Shown one piece after another: positions 8,845-16,452 of a stretch of DNA of 64,000 nt. The stretch comes from Bythopirellula polymerisocia (lineage in GTDB: Bacteria; Planctomycetota; Planctomycetia; Pirellulales; Lacipirellulaceae). Location: NCBI RefSeq assembly GCF_007860015.1, contig NZ_SJPS01000002.1:124898-188897 (forward strand). The letters are read 5' to 3'. Both the position numbers and the translations under genes were made by a program. Under the pieces are notes generated by a model. It made no database searches. It was not told the origin of the DNA and saw only the letters and a program-made list of their open reading frames with translations. The stretch's first letter is position 1. Each line of letters begins with the position of its first letter.

Positions 8845-9756
8845 CTACGCGATCAACGGTCGCAGCACGTTGTGGCTAATCGCGAGCGATTGCAGGCGCC
8901 TCTCGACCGAGCCTTCAAAAGCTTCGTCTTCCACTTCCACACAGACGGCACCGTCGAAACCCACGTCGGTAAGCGCCGCGATCCACTTACCCCAATTAAT
9001 GTCCCCCAGTCCGGGGATTTTGGCCGTGCTCCGCTGCATGGGTACGACGAGCGAACCCATGTCGTTGAGCTCGTCGCGATTGACTCGCATGTCTTTGGCG
9101 TGGGTGTGAAAAATACGGCTGCCGAATTCTTGAATCGGGGCGATGGGGTCCATCAACTGCATCTCCAAATGCGAGGGATCGTAATTCAAGCCGAAGTTCG
9201 GCGACGGGATCACCTCAAACATCCGTCGCCAGATGGCGGGGGACCGTGCCAGGTTGAGTCCAGTTGGCCAGGAGTTCTCAAAAAGCATCGGGCAGTTCTC
9301 GATGCCGATGCGAATATTCTTATCCTCAGCATGCTTCACAAGTGCAGGCCACACTTCGGCAAACTTCTTGAAGTTTTCTTCCAACGAAAGTGTGTGATTC
9401 GCCCCGACAAAGGAATTCACATTGCCCAGCCCCAGTTTCACGGCAGCGTCAATCACTTTCGGAATATGTTCGCACGCTGCTTTGGCTTGCTCTACATCTG
9501 CGGACAGAGGCACCGAATAGTATCCCAGCGCAGAAATGCCGACGCGATACTTTTCGCAGAGTGCCAGTACATTATCCGCTTGAGCCTGAGAAAACTCCGT
9601 CACGTCGATGTGCATCACGCCACCGTGCTTGCGATCAGGGCCACCTGGTGGCCAGCACATGACTTCGACGCAGTCGTAGCCGATGTCGCTGGCATGGCGG
9701 AGGACCTGTTCGAGGGAAAGATCACCAAAAATTGCGCTAACGAATCCGAGTTGCAT
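8845..9756 (-). CDS. Sugar phosphate isomerase/epimerase (xylose isomerase-like TIM barrel)
   Basis: 303 residues. An AP_endonuc_2-type TIM barrel: starts MQLGFVSAIFGDLSLEQVL, with metal-ligand segments ENCPM (Glu), YDPSHLEMQ (Asp/His), HTHAKD (His) and VEVEDE (Glu). These residues coordinate a divalent metal in sugar isomerases and epimerases. Planctomycetes have many paralogs, generally tied to carbohydrate catabolism; the specific sugar cannot be read from sequence. No operon partners. Confidence 0.88.
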   Translation of the reverse strand: MQLGFVSAIFGDLSLEQVLRHASDIGYDCVEVMCWPPGGPDRKHGGVMHIDVTEFSQAQADNVLALCEKYRVGISALGYYSVPLSADVEQAKAACEHIPKVIDAAVKLGLGNVNSFVGANHTLSLEENFKKFAEVWPALVKHAEDKNIRIGIENCPMLFENSWPTGLNLARSPAIWRRMFEVIPSPNFGLNYDPSHLEMQLMDPIAPIQEFGSRIFHTHAKDMRVNRDELNDMGSLVVPMQRSTAKIPGLGDINWGKWIAALTDVGFDGAVCVEVEDEAFEGSVERRLQSLAISHNVLRPLIA

Positions 9757-9890
9757 GGCAGGATGTGGCTGGTGGTTTGTGATTGGTGATCTTTAAGAAA
9801 CTAGACTCAAGCGAGAAAAAGAGTTCACTTCTGACTAGCGACTAGCGCCTTACAGCTAGCTACTCTCTTCTCTCGACTCAAATCATAACA

Positions 9891-9930
9891 AATCGGGTGG
9901 CACGAGTTCTACAAGAATACTTGGGCCGAA
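9891..9930. repeat. 40-base dispersed direct repeat, copy 1
   Basis: Begins AATCGGGTGGCAC and ends TTGGGCCGAA. It matches copy 2 at 10250-10289 with about seven differences. The two copies bracket about 320 bases of hairpin-rich DNA. Confidence 0.7.
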
Positions 9931-10249
9931 TCGTTCCGTGTAATGATGTATTACGACGATACAGTCGGTGAGTTTTTTCCCGGCTGTTTTGTCGAAAACA
10001 TTTTTTACAAAACAAAACCTCGGAGCTTTTCCCTTGTTTTACAGTGTTTGTCAGAGAGTTTTGTAAAACAAAACCCTCGACTCCCCCCGACAAAATCCCC
10101 CAGGGCTCTGAGCCGCCTAGCGATAGCCCCCAGTTTTTTTACTGTCGGTGCAAAAGAACAGGTCGCTAGCGCGATGCGGCTGATTTGGCAGAAGATTTCC
10201 CGCCCGCTGAACGAGCGGACTACAATCTGCTGCAAACACTATTATCTCG

Positions 10250-10289
10250 AATCGGGTGGCACAATTTCTACAAGAATGTTTGGGCCAAA
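10250..10289. repeat. 40-base dispersed direct repeat, copy 2
   Basis: Second copy, same orientation as that at 9891-9930, with TTCTACAAGAAT conserved in the middle. Function unknown; could be the remains of a small mobile repeat. Confidence 0.7.
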
Positions 10290-10324
10290 AGCAATTTCGA
10301 GTGGCGAGTTCCGAGGCGCGAGAA

Positions 10325-10383
10325 GTAGGGTGGGCCTTGCCCACCGAAATGATTCGAGTGAATTTTGGTGGGCGGTGCCCACC
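10325..10383. repeat. Two GGTGGGC/GCCCACC palindromes at the end of the tandem-repeat gene
   Basis: GTAGGGTGGGC-CTT-GCCCACC at 10325-10345 and GGTGGGC-GGT-GCCCACC at 10367-10383, the latter touching the stop codon of the minus-strand gene. A longer copy of the same palindrome lies at 12272-12298, beyond the other end of that gene. Likely a REP-like dispersed palindrome that may also serve termination. Confidence 0.65.
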
Positions 10384-12072
10384 TTAATTTCTATTCCGCC
10401 GGCGGAGCAGGGTCGGCAGGCAGAGGGCGACAAGCGTCGGGGTGGCGGGCTCGGGAATAGCGACGCGGTTGGAGACGAACACTCCCGAAGTGCCATCGGT
10501 AAAGGTAGCCCCGAACGCGAGCTGGCCGCGGTCGTTGAAGCTCGACGGGCGACCGTCCTCGTTGCCGGTCTTGGAAACGAATCTTAGTTGAAAGATCGTC
10601 CTCAGGTCGTCAATCAGAGGGTCGTCGTTGACATCGATGAGGTCCCCCTCCCGCACGATCTCGACGAGCAGTCCGTCGAGGGTTGTGGCGTAGATGCCAA
10701 TGTCATCAGGAAAATTCACGCTCGAGATGGACGCACTGAAAGCGGTTTGCCCCATGGTGTTAAGTACGAGGGAGCCTAAGTCAAAACTTCTGAATACGAC
10801 TCCGGGGTTGGCGCCGGGGACCTGGTTGCCCTCACGGGCCACCTCGGCCAGATTGCCACTCCCCTCGCTGTAAATACCCTCGTCGTTAAAGGCTCCAGCA
10901 CCGATGAGGCGGCTGTGGAACGCGGTCTGCCCTGCAGAATTGATCACAGGGTCAAAGAAGTTGAAGAACACGACACCGGGGTTGGCGCCGGGGGCCTGGT
11001 TGCCCTCGCGAGCCACCTCAGCCAGTGTGCCACTCCCCTCGCTATAGATGCCAGTGTTGTTTAATCCGTTCACGCCCGGGCCAGTGAGGACGCCGAAGAA
11101 AGCAGATTATCCCGTGGCGTTGAGTACGGGAACGCTACTGATCCCGAGGTTACTGCCGAAGCCGCTGAACACGACGCCGGGGTCGGCGCCGGGGGCCTGG
11201 TTGCCCTTGCGGGCCACCTCGGACATTGTACCGCCCCCCATGCTGTAAATGCCGGAGTCGTTAGTCGAATTTACTCCCGAGCCGGTGAGGACGCCGCTGA
11301 ACAAGGTCTGTCCCGTGGCATTGATCACAGGGATGTTAAAGCTGCTGAACTCGACTCCGGGGTCGGCGCCAGGGGCCTGGTTGCCCTCGCGTGCCACCTC
11401 AGCCAGTGTGCCACTCCCCCCGCCGTAGATGCCAGAGTTATTCGCTGAATTCACTCCCGTACCACTGAGAGTGCCGATGAATGCAGTGTTTCCCGCGACG
11501 TTGAGCACGGAGAGGTTGAGGAAGCTGAGGCCGCTAAACACAACGCCGGGATCAGCTCCGGGGGCCTGGTTCCCTGCACGGGCCACCTCAGCCAATGTGC
11601 CACTCGCATCGCTATAGATGCCGATGCCATTCGTCGAGTTTACACCCGGACCAGTGAGGAAGCTACCAAACGCGGTCTGCCCAGCGGCGCTAAACACGGG
11701 GGAACGGAGGCTGCTGAACACGACGCCGGGATCAGCGCTGGGTGCCTGATTGCCCTCGCGAGCCACCTCGGCCAACGTGCCACCCCCCTCGCTGTAGATT
11801 CCGAAGTCGTTCGTCGAATTCACGCCCGCACCGGTAAGGAGGCTGAGGAAGGCGGTCCGACCCGAGGCGTCGATCATGGGGGCGCTTGCTTCTAAGACAG
11901 AGCTTCCGAAGCTGCTGAACATAACGCCAGGGTCAACGCCAGGGACCTGGTCCCCGGAGAGCGCGACGGTTCGTAGGTCGCCGTCGGCTTGGGCGGGCAG
12001 GGCCAGACATAGCAAACAAGCTAATTCGGTCGCTGTAAAGCAGACGCGGCAGGGGTGTGAACCGAAGAGCAT
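10384..12072 (-). pseudogene. NxxGxxAF tandem-repeat PEP-CTERM protein, interrupted by an in-frame stop
   Basis: One continuous 563-codon frame from ATG at 12072 to the stop at 10384, broken by a TAA at 11107-11109. Repeats of about 60-65 residues carry GNQAPGADPGVVFSSF and (N/S)AxGQTAF; about seven good copies are seen. In the other copies the broken position is Gln, so a CAA-to-TAA change explains it. N-terminal signal peptide; C-terminus has IPEPATPT, a short hydrophobic stretch and RRRNRN, a PEP-CTERM tail. The family is known as choice-of-anchor tandem repeat NxxGxxAF. As written only the signal peptide and about four repeats would be made, without the anchor. A sequencing error or recoding is the alternative. 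Confidence 0.75.
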
Positions 12073-12271
12073 TTCAAATTCTCTCTTGGATTTTCCCGCA
12101 TAGAAGCGGGGAGCTCAGGGCAAACGTCTGGTTGCTATTGTATCCGCTGGAGTTCACATTCGTGATTAGATTTTGGCCATTTTTGGCATATTTTCTCGTG
12201 TGTTGGTCCGGTGAGCGCTCCCCTGCGGGTTGCGGCTAAACTCGGGTGGGGCGGCGATGGACTCAAAGTGG

Positions 12272-12298
12272 CGTAGGGTGGGCAATGCCCACCCTACG
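12272..12298. repeat. Perfect 12-bp palindrome CGTAGGGTGGGC...
   Basis: CGTAGGGTGGGC pairs perfectly with GCCCACCCTACG around an AAT loop. It lies 4 bases from the end of the minus-strand PLP-enzyme gene (12303) and may act as its terminator. It belongs to the same repeat type as 10325-10383. Confidence 0.75.
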
Positions 12299-12302
12299 GG
12301 CG

Positions 12303-13451
12303 TCAATTAATCGTTTCAAAAGATTGCTGCAAGTCGGCTTGCAAATCTTCGAGCGCCTCTAATCCTACTGAGAGCCGAATTAGCCCATCGGTGATGCCGT
12401 GTTTGGCTCGGTCGGCGGGGTCGTAGCTGGCGTGGGACATCGAGGCGGGTTGTTCGATGAGGGATTCGACCGCGCCAAGGCTCACGGCGAGTTGGAATAG
12501 CTTGGTGGATTGGACGAACTGTTTGGTTTGCTGGAAATCGCCGTTGAGTTCGAAAGTGAGCATTGCCCCAAAGCCACCCGCCATCTGTTTCTTGGCAACT
12601 TCGTGACCCGGGTGATCTGGCAAACCAGAATACAAGACCCGTGTCACTTGAGCGTGAGACTTGAGCCACTCTGCCAATGCGAGGGCTGTGCGACTCTGCT
12701 CGCGGACTCGCAGCTCCAGTGTCTTCAAGCCGCGCGAACACAAAAAGCATTCGAGCGGCCCCATGATTGCCCCTGTGGCATTCTGCACAAAGTACAGCTC
12801 ATCGCGAAGCACTGAGTCCCGCATGACGAGTGCTCCCCCCATGAGATCGCTGTGTCCGCCCAGATACTTGGTCGCCGAGTGCATCACGATATCGGCGCCT
12901 AATTCTAAGGGTCGCGTCAGCACAGGAGTAGCGAAGGTGCTGTCGACTCCCAACAGTACGCCATGCTCGTGAGCGATCTCTGCACAAGCTGCGATGTCGG
13001 TAATAGACATACGCGGATTGCCGGGCGTTTCGATCCAGACCAATTTCGTGGCTGGAGTGATCGCGGCTGCGAGGTTTGTGGGATTGGTCGTATCAACCAA
13101 CGAAATGGTGACACCCGCTCGGTTGGCCACTTTGTGAAACAACCGGTAGCTACCGCCATAGATGTCGCTTCCTGCAACGATGTGATCTCCCGAGCGAAGC
13201 ATGGCAGTAACGCAGTGCGTGGCAGCCATGCCGCTGGCGAAAGCAAGTGCCCCGCTGCCTCCTTCGAGCGAGGCCAGCGTGGTTTCCAAAGCCTTGCGTG
13301 TGGGGTTACCACTGCGTGAATAGTCGAACTCGCCCCAGTCACCAGCGCCAGGTTGCACAAACGTCGAAGCAACATGAATAGGCGGCACCACCGCCCCAGT
13401 AGTGGGACAGCGTTCATTGCCGACGTGAATAGCGCGAGTTCTAAACTGCAT
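12303..13451 (-). CDS. Cys/Met metabolism PLP-dependent enzyme (cystathionine gamma-synthase/lyase type)
   Basis: 382 residues, normal length. The segment VMHSATKYLGGHSD holds the lysine that forms the Schiff base with pyridoxal phosphate; FASGMAATHCV and the early YSRSGNPTRKALE are further family marks. Members catalyse gamma-replacement or elimination in transsulfuration and methionine synthesis (gamma-synthase, gamma-lyase, O-succinylhomoserine sulfhydrylase); sequence alone does not separate these. A paralog lies upstream on the same strand, with a four-helix-bundle gene between them. They may divide the two directions of transsulfuration. Confidence 0.9.
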   Translation of the reverse strand: MQFRTRAIHVGNERCPTTGAVVPPIHVASTFVQPGAGDWGEFDYSRSGNPTRKALETTLASLEGGSGALAFASGMAATHCVTAMLRSGDHIVAGSDIYGGSYRLFHKVANRAGVTISLVDTTNPTNLAAAITPATKLVWIETPGNPRMSITDIAACAEIAHEHGVLLGVDSTFATPVLTRPLELGADIVMHSATKYLGGHSDLMGGALVMRDSVLRDELYFVQNATGAIMGPLECFLCSRGLKTLELRVREQSRTALALAEWLKSHAQVTRVLYSGLPDHPGHEVAKKQMAGGFGAMLTFELNGDFQQTKQFVQSTKLFQLAVSLGAVESLIEQPASMSHASYDPADRAKHGITDGLIRLSVGLEALEDLQADLQQSFETIN

Positions 13452-13460
13452 AGGGAGGAA

Positions 13461-13484
13461 GTGAGGGGTGATTAGTGATTGGTG
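13461..13484. repeat. TGATTAGTGATTGGTGA repeat, arm 1 flanking the S23-type gene
   Basis: GTGAGGGGTGATTAGTGATTGGTGA-like sequence, itself a tandem of GTGATTRG units, lies just past the end of the four-helix-bundle gene. An inverted counterpart is at 13888-13912, on the other side of the gene. Confidence 0.6.
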
Positions 13485-13493
13485 AAAAGAAGG

Positions 13494-13865
13494 TTAGCCT
13501 TCTGAGAGTTTTTTTCGCAGAGAACGCCGAAATCCGCTAAGCAGTCGCGCAACTGTTTCACTTAGTTTTAGGTTCTCGGTCGTCACCTCTTTCTTGACAT
13601 AGTTGCGCCTCTGAGTGATTAAGATCAGGGTCCTTAATTCGGATAAAGAGCCTTGAGCTATAGCAAGGTGTCGAAGTAGGTCTTTCGTGGATTCTCTTCC
13701 ACAACCTTCCGCAATATTTGCGGGAACCGAGACCGAAGCACGTTGCATCTGACTTACCAAGCCAAATCGCTCCGAATCAGGCAGTTGATTGGTGATACCA
13801 TAAATTGAGTCGACAAGATCCATTGCACGTTTCCAGACTTCCAAATCCTCGTGCGAGTGGACCAT
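13494..13865 (-). CDS. Four helix bundle protein (S23/23S rRNA intervening-sequence protein family)
   Basis: 123 residues. The motif series HEDLEVWKRAMDLVDSIY, QMQRASVSVPANIAEG and a final helix beginning near SLSELRTL define the S23/IVP family, which forms pentameric four-helix bundles. The family was first seen in intervening sequences of 23S rRNA genes, but here it sits between two paralogous PLP-enzyme genes and no rRNA is near. Flanked by inverted GTGATTGGTGA repeats. Cellular role not established. Confidence 0.88.
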   Translation of the reverse strand: MVHSHEDLEVWKRAMDLVDSIYGITNQLPDSERFGLVSQMQRASVSVPANIAEGCGRESTKDLLRHLAIAQGSLSELRTLILITQRRNYVKKEVTTENLKLSETVARLLSGFRRSLRKKLSEG

Positions 13866-13887
13866 GCCAGAAACCTCTTTGTCAATT

Positions 13888-13912
13888 CACTCCTCACCAA
13901 TCACCAATCACT
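13888..13912. repeat. TCACCAATCACCAATCACT repeat, arm 2 flanking the S23-type gene
   Basis: Inverted counterpart of 13461-13484, containing TCACCAATCACCAATCACT. It ends at the stop codon region of the upstream PLP-enzyme gene. Together the arms enclose the S23-type gene like the ends of a small cassette. Confidence 0.6.
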
Positions 13913-15161
13913 ACCGTTGCAACGCTTGCTTCAGATCCGCTATCAGATCCTCGCTGTTCTCGATGCCGCAGGAGAGGCGGATCATGTTGTCGTGGATGCC
14001 GAATTCGCGGCGTTCTTCGGGGGTGCATTGGTAGTAGCTCATCACCAAGGGTTGCTCGATGAGGGACTCAACACCGCCGAGACTCGGCGCGATTCGCGGG
14101 ATCTTCACCGCATCGACGATGTTGGCCGTCTCGCGCCAGTCGGCATCCTTCACGAAGAACGTAATCAGCCCGCCAAAACCGCGCATTGTCTCTTGAGCGA
14201 TTTCGTGATATGGGTGCGAGGGTAAACCGGGATACAAGACCCGCTCGATGCGAGGATGGTTCTCCAGGAACTCGGCAACTCGCTGGCCGTTCTCGTTGTG
14301 CCGCTGCATGCGAAGCTCAAAAGTTTTTAAGCCGCGCGAAAGCAGGTAAACATTTTGTGGACCGTTGATAGCACCCATGATGCCGCGGAGTTTGCGGACT
14401 GGTTCGAGTTTGTCCTTCTCACCGATCACGACACCTGCCAGCAGATCGTTATGACCTCCCAAATACTTCGTAGCCGAGTGCAGCACGTAGTCGATCCCCG
14501 CGGAGATGGGACGCAAGTTGTAGGGCGTGGCCAACGTGGCATCGATCAGTGTCTCGACCTTGTACTCCCTGCCTATCTGAGCGAATCGCTCCAGGTCGAC
14601 GCAGCTCATATGGGGATTCGTCGGGGATTCACTCACCAGCAATTTGGTATGCGGGTTAATGGCTGCCTCCATCGCCTCATAATCGCAGGCGCGAACCTGC
14701 CGTGTCACCACACCAAAACGCGAGAGGTGCTTGGTACAGAACTCACGACTGCGATGGTAACATTCGTCAAAGAAAATTACCTCGTCGCATGCGCTCAACT
14801 TCGTCATCAAGAGGCCGACCATCGCGGCCATGCCGCTGGAATACAACACAGCATCCTCGGCACCCTCGAGCGCGGCCAGTTTACGTTCGACCACCCGTTC
14901 GCCCGGATTGCCGTAGCGACCATATTCCTCCCGGGTCTGGTTTTGCTCGATGTAGTCGATTACCGCTTGAGTGTCGGTAAAGGTGTAGGTCGAGGCGCAG
15001 AAAATCGGATCGGTGATCGAGTCCCCTGGCTTTTGCCGAGCTTCGCCGGCATGAACGGAGAGAGTCGAGAAATCTTCGCCGAAACCTTCTAAGGGTTCGC
15101 GAGGTGTATCGTCCGATGATCCTGCACGCGTCGGAGGGATAGACATTTCAACGTGACTCAT
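13911..15161 (-). CDS. Second Cys/Met metabolism PLP-dependent enzyme
   Basis: 416 residues. PLP lysine in VLHSATKYLGGHND; other marks are YSSGMAAMVGLL, YGRYGNPGERVVE and GGVESLIEQP. It is clearly paralogous to the gene at 12303-13451 but carries an N-terminal extension of about 45 residues and differs throughout, so the duplication is old. Likely a cystathionine gamma-synthase, gamma-lyase or related sulfhydrylase. The leader contains a strong minus-strand terminator-like hairpin at 15245-15275, 84 bases before the start, suggesting transcript attenuation. Confidence 0.9.
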   Translation of the reverse strand: MSHVEMSIPPTRAGSSDDTPREPLEGFGEDFSTLSVHAGEARQKPGDSITDPIFCASTYTFTDTQAVIDYIEQNQTREEYGRYGNPGERVVERKLAALEGAEDAVLYSSGMAAMVGLLMTKLSACDEVIFFDECYHRSREFCTKHLSRFGVVTRQVRACDYEAMEAAINPHTKLLVSESPTNPHMSCVDLERFAQIGREYKVETLIDATLATPYNLRPISAGIDYVLHSATKYLGGHNDLLAGVVIGEKDKLEPVRKLRGIMGAINGPQNVYLLSRGLKTFELRMQRHNENGQRVAEFLENHPRIERVLYPGLPSHPYHEIAQETMRGFGGLITFFVKDADWRETANIVDAVKIPRIAPSLGGVESLIEQPLVMSYYQCTPEERREFGIHDNMIRLSCGIENSEDLIADLKQALQR

Positions 15162-15244
15162 GGTTTTCTTGTTGGGCTGGGGTTTGAATTATCCTCGCGG
15201 CCACTTTCAATTACGCACTGGCAATAACGCGCTGCCAATAAAAA

Positions 15245-15275
15245 AAGCCGCACATACTCTCGGTAAATGCGGCTT
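15245..15275 (-). terminator. Intrinsic terminator or attenuator upstream of the PLP-enzyme gene
   Basis: On the minus strand AAGCCGCA pairs with TGCGGCTT and is followed directly by a run of T ending TTTTATTGG. It is a textbook rho-independent terminator, but it lies upstream of the minus-strand gene starting at 15161 and no recognisable minus-strand gene precedes it. Attenuation of the downstream gene is the simplest reading. Confidence 0.7.
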
Positions 15276-15500
15276 GAAAAAGCAAGCTTCGTCAAATTGT
15301 TGCTACCGGCACCACAATCCAAGTTGGATATTCCCAAATTAGATATTCCATGTGCCAGCAGGCTTGTGTCACTGGCTCTTTAGCAGTTTCGGCTGCAAGC
15401 GGCCACAAATCCCGAGTTGATTTAAGTTTACGACTGGACGGCTTTGAATGCAAGCTGTTTTGACCATTGCAGGGAAAAACTGGGTACAAAGGAAGAAATA

Positions 15501-15585
15501 GAACACGGATCAACGCTGTTTGGGCGGATTTTCGCAGAACTAACTGAGAGCGTTGATCCGCGCTTCATCCGCTAAATCCGTGTTC
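15501..15585. repeat. Nested inverted repeat GAACACGGAT...ATCCGTGTTC
   Basis: Outer arms GAACACGGAT (15501-15510) and ATCCGTGTTC (15576-15585) are perfectly complementary; inner arms GGATCAACGCT (15507-15517) and AGCGTTGATCC (15549-15559) are too. The whole forms a long cruciform or hairpin. Confidence 0.75.
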
Positions 15586-15735
15586 TTCCGCGCCCTATTC
15601 CCTCTTCTTTGACTTTATTGCCGCAACAAAGCTGCTATCAATTATTCGCTGACCTTGACCGACTATCGGTAGCTTGAGACGATTCCCGCCCCGTGTTTCT
15701 GTCCCGTTTCTGGAACTACCACAATTGGTGTCGTC

Positions 15736-16377
15736 ATGCGTGAGCAAATTGCTTGTTGGCATTCGGTCGCAATATCTAGTTTAGCTTTTGCCTGCGTGTT
15801 CACACTCGGTTGTCGATCGCCTTACTATGCCGATCGTGGGGCCGGGCTCGGTGCTTTGGCCGGCGCGGGTGCTGGGGCGATAATCGGCGACGCCACTGGA
15901 GGCAACGCCGGAACTGGGGCATTGATCGGTGCCGGACTCGGTGCCGTCACCGGAGGTGTTGTGGGTTCCGAGATGGACGCCATGCAGGCGCAGAACCGCG
16001 CCGAGATCGCCGCTCAATTGGGACGCCAAGTGCCCGTTGGGGCTGCCTCGATCGATGAAGTGGTGTCCATGACACAGTCGGGAGTCGATCCATCGCTTAT
16101 TCAGAATTATGTTCGCACATCTGGCATGGCACGACCTTTGACTGCTGCGGATGTAATCTATCTCCACAATCAGGGAGTAGCCACGAACGTGATTCAAATC
16201 ATGCAAACTCCACCGGCACCGGTAGCCATGGCCCAAGGACAACCCGTGATTGTAGAAGAACATTATTATGGTGGCCCCGGTTGGGGACCACCACCCTGCT
16301 GGGGCCCCCGCTACGGTTATCACCACGGTCCTCGCTGCGGACCATCGACGAGCTTTGGGATCTCGGTGGTGAAGTAA
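15736..16377 (+). CDS. Glycine-zipper lipoprotein (YMGG-like)
   Basis: 213 residues. A signal peptide ends in the lipobox FTLGC, so Cys about 26 would be lipidated. A glycine-zipper region follows (GLGALAGAGAGAIIG, ALIGAGLGAVTGGVVG), then a helical part and a C-terminus rich in Gly, Pro, Tyr and His. Glycine-zipper lipoproteins insert into or span membranes and occur in envelopes; the exact role is unknown. Two genes of NAD metabolism follow 75 bp downstream and may be cotranscribed only by read-through. Confidence 0.85.
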   Translation: MREQIACWHSVAISSLAFACVFTLGCRSPYYADRGAGLGALAGAGAGAIIGDATGGNAGTGALIGAGLGAVTGGVVGSEMDAMQAQNRAEIAAQLGRQVPVGAASIDEVVSMTQSGVDPSLIQNYVRTSGMARPLTAADVIYLHNQGVATNVIQIMQTPPAPVAMAQGQPVIVEEHYYGGPGWGPPPCWGPRYGYHHGPRCGPSTSFGISVVK

Positions 16378-16452
16378 GGAAAGGAGTGGTTGCCATATCT
16401 GGCAACATGTCGCCCCTTCCCAATTCCTCTCTGACCCGCAACACTGCTCAGT

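Larger units (their letters stand above)
9757..10383. other. Gene-free stretch rich in dispersed repeats
   Basis: No credible gene in 627 bases. It holds a 40-base direct repeat (9891-9930 and 10250-10289), a hairpin built on GTTTTGT/ACAAAAC near 10060-10076 with a related ACAAAACAAAACCTCG copy about 50 bases earlier, and two GGTGGGC/GCCCACC palindromes at 10325-10345 and 10367-10383. An open frame crosses it but is made of these repeats. Confidence 0.65.
15162..15735. other. 574-base intergenic stretch with a terminator and a compound palindrome
   Basis: Divergent region between the PLP enzyme and the lipoprotein gene. It holds the intrinsic terminator 15245-15275 and a nested inverted repeat 15501-15585. 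A 73-codon minus-strand frame (15292-15513) stops 17 bases before the terminator but begins at TTG inside the palindrome and resembles nothing I know; I do not call it a gene. Confidence 0.6.

Noticed and set aside
8872-9789. A 305-codon plus-strand frame
   Set aside because: Runs opposite the sugar-isomerase gene, has no protein-like motifs and no RBS; the minus-strand reading has clear metal-ligand motifs.
9943-10587. A 214-codon plus-strand frame
   Set aside because: Made of intergenic repeats and hairpins, then runs into the antisense of the tandem-repeat gene.
13494-13865. rRNA intervening sequence
   Set aside because: The S23-type gene suggests one, but no rRNA gene flanks it; the neighbours are PLP enzymes.
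14355-15092. A 245-codon plus-strand frame
   Set aside because: Antisense of the PLP-enzyme gene at 13911-15161; composition is that of a shadow.
15292-15513. 73-codon minus-strand frame before the terminator at 15245
   Set aside because: Starts at TTG inside a palindrome with no RBS; kept only as context for the terminator.
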